This document shows, in pieces, positions 31,825 through 39,583 of a stretch of DNA of 39,980 nucleotides (within the stretch, counting starts at the first letter, position 1; every line of letters starts with the position of its first letter). The notes beneath the pieces are model-generated. The model did not search any database. It saw only the letters and a list, made by a program, of their open reading frames with translations, and was not told the DNA's origin. This DNA is from Levilactobacillus suantsaii. Lineage in GTDB: Bacteria > Bacillota > Bacilli > Lactobacillales > Lactobacillaceae. The stretch lies in NCBI RefSeq assembly GCF_004115745.1, contig NZ_QXIL01000020.1, positions 1-39,980 of the forward strand, written 5' to 3'. Made by a program: the position numbers and the translations under genes.

Positions 31825-31859
31825 ATGATTTTCATAACGGTCCGGGCGAAATTAAGGGC

Positions 31860-31887
31860 TTACATGATAAGTGATAAATGATATAGT
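31860..31887 (+). promoter_or_regulatory. Promoter of the usp gene
   Basis: TTACAT (31860-31865), 16-bp spacer and TATAGT (31882-31887). Confidence 0.65.
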
Positions 31888-31931
31888 ATAGGTAAGGTTT
31901 CTATATGCATCGTGAAGGGGTGGCATCCATT

Positions 31932-32390
31932 ATGTTACAACAATATCAAAATATTCTGGTTCCCGTTGATGGTTCGAAAGCAACCCAACCAGTTCTCGAA
32001 AAAGCAATTGAAGTCGCAAAGCGCAACAAAACCCACCTGGACATTTTAAATGTGCTGGAAGTCAACCAATTCAGCGATACCTATGGTGGTGCCGTTAGTG
32101 GGGACGTCATCTACAAGTTGTCCCAAGACGTCCAAGATCGTCTAAACGCTTTGAAGCAACAAGCAATCGATGCTGGCGTCAAAGACGTCAGCATCCACGT
32201 TCGGTTTGGGAATCCTAAGCCCGTTATCGCCCGGGAATTTCCAGCTGACCATGACACGGAACTCATCATCATCGGTTCTACCGGGTTAACTGCCGTAGAG
32301 CGCCTGATGGTGGGGTCCGTCACCAACTACGTGAGCCGCTCCGCCATTTGCGATGTGCTCATCGTGAAGCCCGAAGAACTCACCAATTAA
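31932..32390 (+). CDS. Universal stress protein, UspA family
   Basis: 152 residues from ATG 31932, the usual Usp length; AAGGGG lies ~11 bases upstream, and an ATG at 31905 has no Shine-Dalgarno. Typical start YQNILVPVDGSKATQPVLEKAIEVAK and C-terminal ATP-binding motif GSTGLTAVERLMVGSVTNYV (G-2x-G-9x-G-S). It is therefore of the ATP-binding MJ0577 type. Cytoplasmic stress protein whose exact role is not known. Monocistronic, preceded by the candidate structured RNA. Confidence 0.93.
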   Translation: MLQQYQNILVPVDGSKATQPVLEKAIEVAKRNKTHLDILNVLEVNQFSDTYGGAVSGDVIYKLSQDVQDRLNALKQQAIDAGVKDVSIHVRFGNPKPVIAREFPADHDTELIIIGSTGLTAVERLMVGSVTNYVSRSAICDVLIVKPEELTN

Positions 32391-32406
32391 TCTCGACGCG
32401 AATGAC

Positions 32407-32440
32407 AAGAAGGTCTGGGACTGCGGTCTCAGGCCTTCTT
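32407..32440 (+). terminator. Terminator of the usp gene
   Basis: AAGAAGG-CTG-GAC pairs with GTC-CAG-CCTTCTT, with single mismatches. Confidence 0.8.
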
Positions 32441-32477
32441 TAGTTTGACCTTAACCCATGTGAAAGAAGTGACCCCT

Positions 32478-33362
32478 ATGCACTGGACCTACCACCGACA
32501 ACTTCCAGCCACTCTGCCTGCGCTCACGGTCCGTGACCTTCTGCGGGCCTGGTTGATTCCTAGTCACCTGATTCATAGCTTACGCGTCGACCAACGCGTC
32601 CTCATCAACGACCACTACCGCTCGATGAACCAACTGGTCACGGGTGGCGACCAAGTCACCTTGACCTTCATCCCTACCGATTTCGTGCACCCTTTTCCAG
32701 CCGTCGCTCCCGACAGCGCGGCAACGGTCAGCGTGCTGTACGAAACGGCTGACCTGTTAGTCATCAACAAGACCCGCGGCAGTAAGACCCACCCTAACCA
32801 ACCCGGCGAACGGGGCACCACGCTCAACCACGTAGCGGCTTACTTAGGGTCGGACCAACCCGGCCCCTACATTTTAAGTCGGTTGGACCAGGAGACCACC
32901 GGGGCACTCTTGATGACCAAGACCCCCGCCGTGGTCCCCATCATGGTGCGCAACATTGCCGAAAAGCGTGTACAACGGACTTACCTGGCCTGGGTCCACG
33001 GAACGCTCCAGGGTCAAGGGACCTTCACGGCACCGATTGGCCGCGACCCACAGGATAAACGCAAGCGGCTGGTCAACGGGACTCACGCTCAGCGGGCCAT
33101 TACCCACTATCAGGTGGTCGAACATGCGCCTGACCTAACGCTAGTTCGCCTGTGGTTAGAGACTGGTCGGACTCACCAGTTACGCGTCCACTTAGCCGCT
33201 AGCGGCCACCCCCTAGTGGGCGACCCGCTCTACGGGATCGCCGATCACCACCGTTTACGACTCCACTGTTGGCAACTGGCCTTCCCGCAACCCTTCACCT
33301 TAACGGGTCCCAAAACTTTGGTGACCGCACCGGTACCCGCCGACTTCACCCCGACAGTCTAA
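32478..33362 (+). CDS. RluA family pseudouridine synthase
   Basis: About 294 residues from ATG 32478 (an upstream TTG at 32445 gives 305; the Shine-Dalgarno is weak in both). An S4-like N-terminal part (about 1-75, LRVDQRVLINDHYRSMNQLVTGGDQVTLTF) precedes the catalytic domain. The active-site motif is SRLDQETTGALLMTK (catalytic Asp), with ETGRTHQLRVHLAASGHPLVGDPLYG near the end. The usual HRLD has Ser in place of His. RluA/RluD-type enzymes modify uridines in 23S rRNA or tRNA; the exact target cannot be read, and Gram-positive bacteria carry several such paralogues. Confidence 0.92.
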   Translation: MHWTYHRQLPATLPALTVRDLLRAWLIPSHLIHSLRVDQRVLINDHYRSMNQLVTGGDQVTLTFIPTDFVHPFPAVAPDSAATVSVLYETADLLVINKTRGSKTHPNQPGERGTTLNHVAAYLGSDQPGPYILSRLDQETTGALLMTKTPAVVPIMVRNIAEKRVQRTYLAWVHGTLQGQGTFTAPIGRDPQDKRKRLVNGTHAQRAITHYQVVEHAPDLTLVRLWLETGRTHQLRVHLAASGHPLVGDPLYGIADHHRLRLHCWQLAFPQPFTLTGPKTLVTAPVPADFTPTV

Positions 33363-33449
33363 GCGTTAACGACCAGATTCGGTAAGCGGTAACAATCCGC
33401 TAGGTTTCCACCCTAACAACTGGTAAACTAAGGGTAAGGAAGTGACAAC

Positions 33450-33719
33450 ATGGCTAATCCACAACCAACGTCCGAATGCTTCGCCCTCCCTCAGAAATCG
33501 GGGGCCCTGCTCCTCATTCCCAATTCGCAGCGCCTGCTGTACACCAACTTGTTGGCGTACCAAGCCACCGTTGATGATACCACCGACCAGTTTGACGACC
33601 CGCAAATCGACGAGGCCGCCCGCAGTCGGTGGTTACACGAGTTAGACGACCAGGCTGCTGCCGCCGGTGAATCGCTTGATGCGACCGCCGTGAAGAACTA
33701 CCTGTTTCTGTTGACTTAA
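33450..33719 (+). CDS. Small hypothetical protein
   Basis: 89 residues, acidic, with no signal peptide or membrane segment. A strand-rich start (CFALPQKSGALLLIPNSQRLLYTNLLAYQ) is followed by an acidic helical part (ARSRWLHELDDQAAAAGESLDATAVKNYLFLL). TAAGGAAGTG lies before the ATG, and a good terminator follows the stop, so it is a real gene. No family recognised. Confidence 0.6.
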   Translation: MANPQPTSECFALPQKSGALLLIPNSQRLLYTNLLAYQATVDDTTDQFDDPQIDEAARSRWLHELDDQAAAAGESLDATAVKNYLFLLT

Positions 33720-33769
33720 TGTTCCGGTTTCTTTCAGCGTACTCAGTCCGTAAATTGACATCAGTTGAG

Positions 33770-33802
33770 ACCAGGTCAGGCCACAAGGCCGCCTGGTTTT
33801 TT
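33770..33802 (+). terminator. Terminator of the small hypothetical gene
   Basis: ACCAGG-tca-GGCC pairs with GGCC-g-CCTGGT, followed by T6. Confidence 0.85.
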
Positions 33803-33817
33803 AGTCCCTTACGCCAA

Positions 33818-33855
33818 CAAAAAACGGCCCCCAACCATCAACGGTGGGGGCCGTT
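33818..33855 (-). terminator. Terminator of the small membrane protein gene
   Basis: AACGGCCCCCA/TGGGGGCCGTT; minus-strand T run at 33818-33824. Confidence 0.85.
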
Positions 33856-33867
33856 AACCATAATAGA

Positions 33868-34056
33868 TTAATTTCGGGTCGTAATCCCGGTGAAACGGAA
33901 CAACCCCATGACCATCAGGAGTATTCCGGCGCCAACCCCGGCAACGTTATACGCAACGTCGAGGTACACGTTTTCCAAGACGACTACGGCGAGAAAAATC
34001 AGGCCGAGCCAGAACAAGAAGTTCCGATAAAACTTGCCATTAAACGTGATTTTCAT
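33868..34056 (-). CDS. Small two-TM membrane protein
   Basis: 62 residues with two hydrophobic segments (NFLFWLGLIFLAVVVLENVYL and AYNVAGVGAGILLMVMGLFRF) and basic ends. A good Shine-Dalgarno (AGAGGGGG) precedes the ATG and a terminator follows. Function unknown. A GC-rich hairpin GGGCGGG-TTATAT-CCCGCCC lies just upstream of the Shine-Dalgarno, and a LacI-type palindrome is 90 bp upstream. Confidence 0.65.
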   Translation of the reverse strand: MKITFNGKFYRNFLFWLGLIFLAVVVLENVYLDVAYNVAGVGAGILLMVMGLFRFTGITTRN

Positions 34057-34143
34057 GCTTGGTTGCCCCCTCTTATGGGCGGGTTATATCCCGCCCGAAC
34101 TGAACCCGGCCGTGGCCTTAAGCACACCGCTCGGTTTAGTTAT

Positions 34144-34159
34144 ATGGTAGCGCTGCCAT
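34144..34159. promoter_or_regulatory. LacI/cre-like palindrome
   Basis: ATGGTAGCGCTGCCAT is a 16-bp palindrome with one mismatched pair. Its core fits the loose pattern TGNNANCGNTNNCA shared by CcpA and other LacI-family regulators. It lies in the upstream region of the small membrane protein gene. Confidence 0.4.
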
Positions 34160-34197
34160 TTGTGTTTAACAATCAGGGTTCTCCCTGATTTTGGCCA

Positions 34198-34460
34198 ATA
34201 AAAAAACCGGAGTAACCACACTCCGGCTCCCACTAGCATCATTAGAGTTTCAACATTTCACAGTTGTAGTCAGGAAACGTCGTGCCTCCACTTAGCTAAA
34301 TCCTCAATAGGTCGTATTGAGGTGTGCCAACCCCGAATAACCACGGCCATCCGAGGTATGAATAAAATCTAATCGTCACAATTACATTTTATTCATAAAA
34401 TCCAATCACTGACAAACGCTTCAATTCATCAGCTCTTTCAAAGGATTCATTGGTATTACA
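34198..34460 (-). ncRNA. Candidate structured RNA downstream of the kinase operon
   Basis: The stretch between a strong minus-strand promoter (34467-34494) and a strong terminator (CCGGAGT/ACTCCGG then T7, 34198-34226) contains no supported ORF. In RNA order it holds TGAATAAAAT/ATTTTATTCA (10 bp), ACCTCG/CGGGGT (one G-U, only possible in minus-strand RNA) and CCTCAATA/TATTGAGG (8 bp). The longest ATG frame is nine codons. It starts ~100 bases after the last kinase stop. Size ~260 nt. Neighbourhood with an Agr-like locus invites comparison with RNAIII, but there is no sequence likeness. The sequence AAGTGGAGGCACGACG is faintly T-box-like, not enough to call one. Confidence 0.5.
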
Positions 34461-34466
34461 ACTCTC

Positions 34467-34494
34467 AGTATAACAAAGTCGCTTTTAATTGCAA
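34467..34494 (-). promoter_or_regulatory. Promoter of the candidate structured RNA
   Basis: Minus-strand TTGCAA (34489-34494), 16-bp spacer and TATACT (34467-34472), in an AT-rich context. Confidence 0.65.
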
Positions 34495-34566
34495 GTGCTT
34501 TCTTTACAATTATACATTTCTTGGTTACTTTATAAGCTTTAACTTAAATTGCTAATTTATACTGGC

Positions 34567-35886
34567 TCAGCTCATGGGTAACGTCACTAAGAGGTGGGCC
34601 CAGTGGAGTTTGGTCTTCAACTGAACGGTAATCGCGGGGGGCAACTGCCGGAGGATCCCGGAAAAATCGGCTTCGAACCGGTCCCCCACTAGCCGATTAC
34701 CCCGCAACAGGCGCACATCAGTCGGCACCGGAAAGGTCAGTTCCACCCACGACACCTTGACGGACTCCGTGATCTTCAAGTTGACCAGGGCCGGTTCCAG
34801 TGCGGCCACCGCGTGAATCGCCGTTGGTAAGGCGTGGGTGAGGATTCGACCAACCTGACGTCCTACGGCGACCGTGGCGGTCAGTGGTTTAGGAATGTCG
34901 ATGAACAAGTTGACGCCCAGGCGTTGGGCCGTCAAATAGTCGTGATATAAGCCGTACTGCACCACCCCTTGTGGCATATTATCCAGATCACTGATGGTCA
35001 GATCTGCCGCGTTACTGGTCTGCCACTTCGAACGAATATCAATATAGTATTGACGAAAACCGGCGTAGTCCTGGTCATGCAGGTAACCGCCCAACCCCAA
35101 CAACATATTTTGGTAGTCGTGCCGAAATTTACGAAACACCGCCGCTTGGCGTTGGAGTTCATCGGTATACTGTTGGTAATAATCCTGTTGTCGCGACTGG
35201 ATGTGAGCGTGCTCCTGTTGCAAGTGGGTCTGAATCAACAGGTACAGACTGACCGATAGACTGATCATGACGACCCCAGTCATCCCCATCAAGAAGAAGA
35301 GACTACTGGACGAGCCATGGAGCCAGCGCAATAGATAAATGAAGAGGACGAAGACGGTCATCATCACCACCATAAACGCCAACAATAAGTACTGCGTTTT
35401 GCGAGTCATGATCGACTGGATGAAGTTCTCCATCGGCGCTTGCGTCCCCAGTAGCCCCACGGCGACCATGGCAAAAAGGACCGTGTTGAAGGTCAGCACG
35501 GTGAGCATCCCCCAGCTGGTCGTGGTGAAGTGAAACGACGTCAACAACATGGTCCCCGTCACGCTAATGCTATTGACGAAGGCACTCAGCAGGTAGTCTA
35601 GGATCGCCACGGTCAAGAAGGCCGGCAGATAGTGCCGCCGCTTGGTGTAAGTCAACCACCATAATTCCACTAGAAAAACCAGGCCGACTGCCAGCAGGCT
35701 CAATCCCCTTGATTCAAGCCGCATGGCGACCCAATTCAGCAGGGTAAAGACTGCCGCGAGACCCCCGTAGGCCCAATTGACCCACCAGCGGCGAATACTT
35801 GGGAACCAGTAGAACTGAAAGTAAATGAACCAGAATCCCATGATCAGATTGTTCCAAATAAAACTGCTGTCGTTTACCGTCATCAT
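34567..35886 (-). CDS. AgrC-like sensor protein with His but degenerate ATPase domain (HK3)
   Basis: 439 residues. Six or so N-terminal transmembrane helices (about 10-225; FWFIYFQFYWFP near the start) are followed by a coiled linker and the dimerisation/phosphoacceptor region FRKFRHDYQNMLLGLGGYL (His256), the HPK10-type H-box of AgrC, ComD and PlnB. The C-terminal domain is of the right length, but the N-box (family ILDNAIEA) reads ILTHALPTA (about 348-356) and no GxGL G-box exists. It should thus accept a phosphate but not bind ATP normally. It shares its layout and many residues with HK2, a duplicate. GGGGGAGA precedes the ATG. Last gene of the operon; it would receive phosphate from HK1 if the split-kinase idea is right. 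Confidence 0.85.
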   Translation of the reverse strand: MMTVNDSSFIWNNLIMGFWFIYFQFYWFPSIRRWWVNWAYGGLAAVFTLLNWVAMRLESRGLSLLAVGLVFLVELWWLTYTKRRHYLPAFLTVAILDYLLSAFVNSISVTGTMLLTSFHFTTTSWGMLTVLTFNTVLFAMVAVGLLGTQAPMENFIQSIMTRKTQYLLLAFMVVMMTVFVLFIYLLRWLHGSSSSLFFLMGMTGVVMISLSVSLYLLIQTHLQQEHAHIQSRQQDYYQQYTDELQRQAAVFRKFRHDYQNMLLGLGGYLHDQDYAGFRQYYIDIRSKWQTSNAADLTISDLDNMPQGVVQYGLYHDYLTAQRLGVNLFIDIPKPLTATVAVGRQVGRILTHALPTAIHAVAALEPALVNLKITESVKVSWVELTFPVPTDVRLLRGNRLVGDRFEADFSGILRQLPPAITVQLKTKLHWAHLLVTLPMS

Positions 35887-35910
35887 TTTGTGTCTCCCCC
35901 CATCAACGAC

Positions 35911-37233
35911 TTACTTTTTCGGAAAGGTGATCTCTAACTGCCCCCAATGCAGTTTGACTCGCAACGTGACGCGCCGTTCACCGGTCAATTGCCGGATGAC
36001 CCGGTTAAAATCCAAATTTCCCTGGGCACTGACGATGCGGTGGTGGGCCACCACTTGAGCCCCCGCGGCCACCGGAAAGGTCAACCGGAAATGAAACGCA
36101 TGCTGGGTCTCCAACAACTCCAGCGTGACCACAGCCGGTATCAACGTCGCTGCGGCTGGTAGGACTTGGGCCAAAACTTGAGTGATCAAATGGGTCACCT
36201 GGTGCAACCCGGCCATGGTGACGGTCAAAGGCGTCGGCGTGCGGACGTACAGCGCCACGCCTAACCGCCGGGCCACTAAGTATTGGTGATAAACTTCGTA
36301 GCGTAATGCCATTTGGGGAATGTTAATCAAATCTCCCATGGTCAATTCCGCCGCGTTACTGGTGGTCCACCGTGACCGAATGTCGCCATAGAACTGGCGA
36401 AACCCGGTGTAGTCCTGATCAGCCAAATAACCACCCAAGCCCAGTAACATGTTTTGATAATCATGTTGAAACTTACGGACACTGGCTAATTGCCGGTGCA
36501 ACTCTGCGCGATACTGGTCGTGAAACCGCTGGTCCTGGAGTTGGGCGCGAGTACGCTCCGTTTGGAGGTGACTTTGGACCAAAATGTAAAGGCTCAGCGT
36601 AAACCCTAAGATGAAGACCCCAGAGATCCCCGTCAGCATCACCATGTAACTGGCCGAGCGGTTCAATGCTTGCAACGAATACTCGAATAAAATGAAAACT
36701 AGCATCAACGCCGACATCAAACCCAATAGCAGGAATTCGAGTCCCCGTCCCCAGAGAGATTGAATCAGATTCTCCAATGGTGCTTGTGTTGACCAGATCA
36801 CCCAGACCAGCAGGATGAACAGGCCGGAATCAAACGCCAACGTGATGCCGGTCCCCACCAACGTGGTGGCAAAGGACAAGCTGCTAGCGGCAATCAACAC
36901 GGTCGTGACCAAAGCGTCGATAAATTCCGTTAACAGGTACGCCAAAATCGAAACGCTCATAAAAGCTGGCAGGTAACGCCAATTATGCCGCCGCCCCAAC
37001 CACAAACACTCGCCGCCAAGTAACAAAACGGCTGGTAGCGACGTCGCGACTGGGGTGCGCAAATGCAACGCCAACCAGCAATCCAGCGTCGCATAGAGTC
37101 CCGCCAGGCCTAACGCCACCGCCACGAAGCGAGGCCCCCGCAACTGGGGAAACCAGTAATACTGAAAGTAGATGACCCAAAAGCTCATCACGAAACCGGC
37201 CAGCCATAAGCTAGGCGCTGTGACGGTTATCAT
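35911..37233 (-). CDS. AgrC-like sensor protein with His but degenerate ATPase domain (HK2)
   Basis: About 440 residues from ATG 37233 (behind AGGGGG; an upstream GTG gives 443). N-terminal transmembrane domain (about 10-220, FWVIYFQYYWFP), then RKFQHDYQNMLLGLGGYLADQDYTGFRQFY, with the phosphoacceptor His at about 257. The N-box position reads VLAQVLPAA (about 353-361) in place of ILDNAIEA, and the C-terminus lacks any G-box (it ends VKLHWGQLEITFPKK), so ATP binding is unlikely. HK2 and HK3 share the same defects, so loss preceded their duplication. Its start overlaps the 3' end of HK1 by 23 bases, indicating translational coupling. Confidence 0.85.
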   Translation of the reverse strand: MITVTAPSLWLAGFVMSFWVIYFQYYWFPQLRGPRFVAVALGLAGLYATLDCWLALHLRTPVATSLPAVLLLGGECLWLGRRHNWRYLPAFMSVSILAYLLTEFIDALVTTVLIAASSLSFATTLVGTGITLAFDSGLFILLVWVIWSTQAPLENLIQSLWGRGLEFLLLGLMSALMLVFILFEYSLQALNRSASYMVMLTGISGVFILGFTLSLYILVQSHLQTERTRAQLQDQRFHDQYRAELHRQLASVRKFQHDYQNMLLGLGGYLADQDYTGFRQFYGDIRSRWTTSNAAELTMGDLINIPQMALRYEVYHQYLVARRLGVALYVRTPTPLTVTMAGLHQVTHLITQVLAQVLPAAATLIPAVVTLELLETQHAFHFRLTFPVAAGAQVVAHHRIVSAQGNLDFNRVIRQLTGERRVTLRVKLHWGQLEITFPKK

Positions 37234-38569
37234 CTGCCCCACCCCCTGCCTTAGTCAGAATCACCGTAAAGTACAGGTAATCGTGTTTGATCATGATTTG
37301 TAATGAAGCGTTGGCCGTCTGGTCAATGATCTCCTGGACCGTACTCAGCCCCAGGCCGTGACTCCCCCCTTTAGTGGTGTAGCCCGCGCGCATAAATTGG
37401 TTGATAGCCGGCGGATTCTTCGCATCGACCGGGTTGGCCACCGCCAGTTCAACCGCGCTGGGATAATCCAAAATAGCACAGTAGATTTCGGGCAGCGTCC
37501 CAATGCGAGGTGCCTCGATGGCGTTATCCAATAGAATTCCCAACACCCGTAAGAGTTGGACGTTGTTCATGGGAATCGCCTGAATCGGGTCGGGGACCTC
37601 CAAGCGAAAGTGCCAATTGTGGTTTTGGGCCAGCAGAATCTTTTGAAACAGCAGATTCTTCAATGGCGGGTCGTTCAAGCGTTGCAGGCCGTCGATTTCG
37701 ATACCAGCCAATTGATTGGTGGTCTGCCAGCGCGTATTTAAAGTCTGGTAGTACTGGGTCAGCCCCGCATAATCTTCGGCATCGAGATAATCCCCCAACT
37801 TGAGCATCTGCTTTTGGTAGGTCTGCTTGAAATCCCGGATGGTTTGGACCTGATTCGAGATTTGACGGTCGTAGCGATTCTGTAGCATCGTCGACTGGTA
37901 GTTGGCCTTAACACGTTGCCGGGTCATAAAACTGCGTAAGAACACGAACAAACTCACCACGATCAATGCCATCATGATGACTTCAATGCCCAGCGCAAAC
38001 GTCAACATTTCTTGGCTGAGGACCATCTGGTAAATAATGTTCGATGACAAGGCAACCAATGCCGACAGACTCAAGAGCAACCCCAAGACGGTCCACTGCT
38101 CCTTGTAACTCAGGGCTAGTTGGTTCAAGCTCCCCGGTTGGATATGCGTCTTTCGCACGCCCAACGAGACTAACGAATAGATGCCCAACTGGACGACCAA
38201 CCGTCCCCCGACTCCCAACACACTGGTGGCCACGGTCGGCCCCCACAATAAGCGGGTCAGTTCCCACGAGAAGTCGTTGATCAACACGACAATGAGAAAA
38301 ATCACGATGGTCACGTTAGTAAAAACCAGAGCTAGATTCGGCCGCTGCCGAAGAAGGTAGACCAAGGCCGCTAACGGTGGAATCACCGGACTCCATCCCT
38401 GGCCAATCACCGCCGGCAACAGAGCCCAGCCCAACCACTTGAGTGGCAGCGTCCAGTTCTGTGGACGAATCTCACCAATCCAGAGCGTCCAGAACCACTG
38501 CATGATCATGGCTAGCGTCAAGTTGACCCAGAAGTCTTGGTCAAATAAATGAAATATCAATATTATCAC
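37211..38569 (-). CDS. AgrC-like kinase with intact ATPase domain but no phosphoacceptor His (HK1)
   Basis: 452 residues. About six transmembrane helices (to about 212) that differ from those of HK2/HK3. In the dimerisation region the H-box FRHDYxNxL is replaced by FKQTYQKQML (Gln249 for His, Thr250 for Asp), with no length change. The catalytic domain is complete: N-box GILLDNAIEA (about 344-353) and G-box TTKGGSHGLGLSTVQEII (about 398-415). It can probably bind ATP but not autophosphorylate on His. The start is GTG 38569, four bases after the response regulator's stop, with a weak Shine-Dalgarno, so coupled translation is likely. Loss of His would make it a pure kinase for HK2/HK3, or a pseudokinase. 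Confidence 0.87.
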   Translation of the reverse strand: MIILIFHLFDQDFWVNLTLAMIMQWFWTLWIGEIRPQNWTLPLKWLGWALLPAVIGQGWSPVIPPLAALVYLLRQRPNLALVFTNVTIVIFLIVVLINDFSWELTRLLWGPTVATSVLGVGGRLVVQLGIYSLVSLGVRKTHIQPGSLNQLALSYKEQWTVLGLLLSLSALVALSSNIIYQMVLSQEMLTFALGIEVIMMALIVVSLFVFLRSFMTRQRVKANYQSTMLQNRYDRQISNQVQTIRDFKQTYQKQMLKLGDYLDAEDYAGLTQYYQTLNTRWQTTNQLAGIEIDGLQRLNDPPLKNLLFQKILLAQNHNWHFRLEVPDPIQAIPMNNVQLLRVLGILLDNAIEAPRIGTLPEIYCAILDYPSAVELAVANPVDAKNPPAINQFMRAGYTTKGGSHGLGLSTVQEIIDQTANASLQIMIKHDYLYFTVILTKAGGGADDNRHSA

Positions 38570-38573
38570 TCAC

Positions 38574-39330
38574 TTAGTCGTTTAAATGCTTTTGGGCTAA
38601 TGTTTTAACCTCATGAAAACGTCGGGTCGCCACGTCGGTCTGATCGCCATTCGGAAAAATCAGTCGCCGGTTAGCGGTATCGATCCCGCTAACGTTGTCC
38701 AAATTGACCAGAAAACTTTTGTCCGTCCGGTACAATTCGGGATACTGATCCGCAATGTCCTTCAAAAAGCCCGGGGAACTCGACCAGTTGATTGGCCGCA
38801 TGGACCGAGACCTTATGCGGCGTATCCGCGGTCGAGACAAAGTAGATGTCCCCCATCGGCAGACTAAAGGTCCGGCCGCCGATAGTGTACTGAAAGAGAT
38901 TCTCCGTGTTTTCCAAATAGTTGGTATAGCGCTGATAACCATAGTCGACGTTCTCGCGAATCTTTTGGTCGATCTGGTCGCGTCCCAAGTCCTTGACGAT
39001 AAAGTCCATCGGTTCCACCTTGCGCTCGAAAGTGACTAACGCCATCTCCGAATGGGTAGTGACGAAAACGATTTCAGCAAATCCCAGCTGTTGGCGAATG
39101 GCAATCGCGGTCTCTAGACCGTTCATGTCTGCGGCAGGAAATTCAATATCTAAAAATAGTAGGGCGTACTTCGGGGCATCTGTATCCAACGCCGTCAGCA
39201 ATTCCTTGGGGCTGGCCGTGGCCAGCTTGACCTGCATGTCGTAATCATTGATCATGATGTAGCGTTGGACGACATCGCGGTAATGTTCTAATTGCTTGCG
39301 GTTATCTTCACAAAAATAAACCGATAACAC
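38574..39330 (-). pseudogene. AgrA/ComE-type LytTR response regulator with a frameshift
   Basis: First gene of the operon. GTG 39330 (MLSVYFCEDNRKQLEHY) is chosen over GTG 39336 because AAGGGAG is 8-9 bases away. The receiver domain is normal: CEDN, phosphoacceptor Asp in LLFLDIEFPAADMNG (about residue 61) and FIVKD. The LytTR DNA-binding domain starts (FSLPMGDIYFVSTAD, then VSVHAANQLVEFPG) but then leaves frame. The correct continuation, FLKDIADQYPELYRTDKSFLVNLDNVSG to KTLAQKHLND, is in another frame and ends at 38574. The shift lies at about 38763-38776, where minus-strand CTTTTTG follows CCCCGGG; one extra base in a homopolymer would explain it. Intact length would be ~251 residues, normal for PlnC/AgrA. 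Real mutation, phase variation or sequencing error cannot be told apart. Confidence 0.85.
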
Positions 39331-39360
39331 CGACACCGTCTCCCTTCTCTAAACACCTTT

Positions 39361-39389
39361 AATGTAACGTGAATCGGCGCCGGTTGCAA
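39361..39389 (-). promoter_or_regulatory. Promoter of the regulator-kinase operon
   Basis: Minus-strand -35 TTGCAA (39384-39389), 17-bp spacer and -10 TACATT (39361-39366). Confidence 0.65.
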
Positions 39390-39396
39390 TCCTTTT

Positions 39397-39423
39397 CCCG
39401 CTCAATTGGCCCGAATTGACGGG
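39397..39423. repeat. Inverted repeat just upstream of the operon promoter
   Basis: CCCG-c-TCAATT and AATTGA-CGGG flank a GGCCCG centre (27 bp). It ends about eight bases from the -35, a typical activator position. It is inverted, whereas AgrA/PlnC-type LytTR regulators usually bind direct repeats, so it may belong to another regulator. Confidence 0.5.
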
Positions 39424-39542
39424 AATCACGACTGGTACGCGCTTCTCACTATTAAGCTTGCCAGCAGGCCCTAATCCCCTGACGATTGATCAGCCAAATC
39501 GTTAGGCCCACTAGTGATGACGCCCCACAAGTATCACCGACG

Positions 39543-39572
39543 AAAAAGGGCACCACCCCACCGGGCGATGCC
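39543..39572 (-). terminator. Terminator of the short upstream transcript
   Basis: On the minus strand GGCA-CCC pairs with GGG-TGCC, followed by CTTTTT. Confidence 0.6.
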
Positions 39573-39583
39573 GCTCAACCAGA

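Noticed and set aside
34240-34300. T-box leader (AAGTGGAGGCACGACG)
   Set aside because: The core TGGNACCGCG is not matched and no stem I specifier signature is visible, so it is kept only as an unassigned structured RNA.
34567-37233. HK2 and HK3 as ordinary functional histidine kinases
   Set aside because: The H-box is normal but neither N-box nor G-box can be found anywhere in the C-terminal 180 residues.
34567-39330. Classical agrBDCA locus
   Set aside because: No AgrB-like protease and no Cys-containing AgrD precursor are present in the window; only kinases and a regulator of that type.
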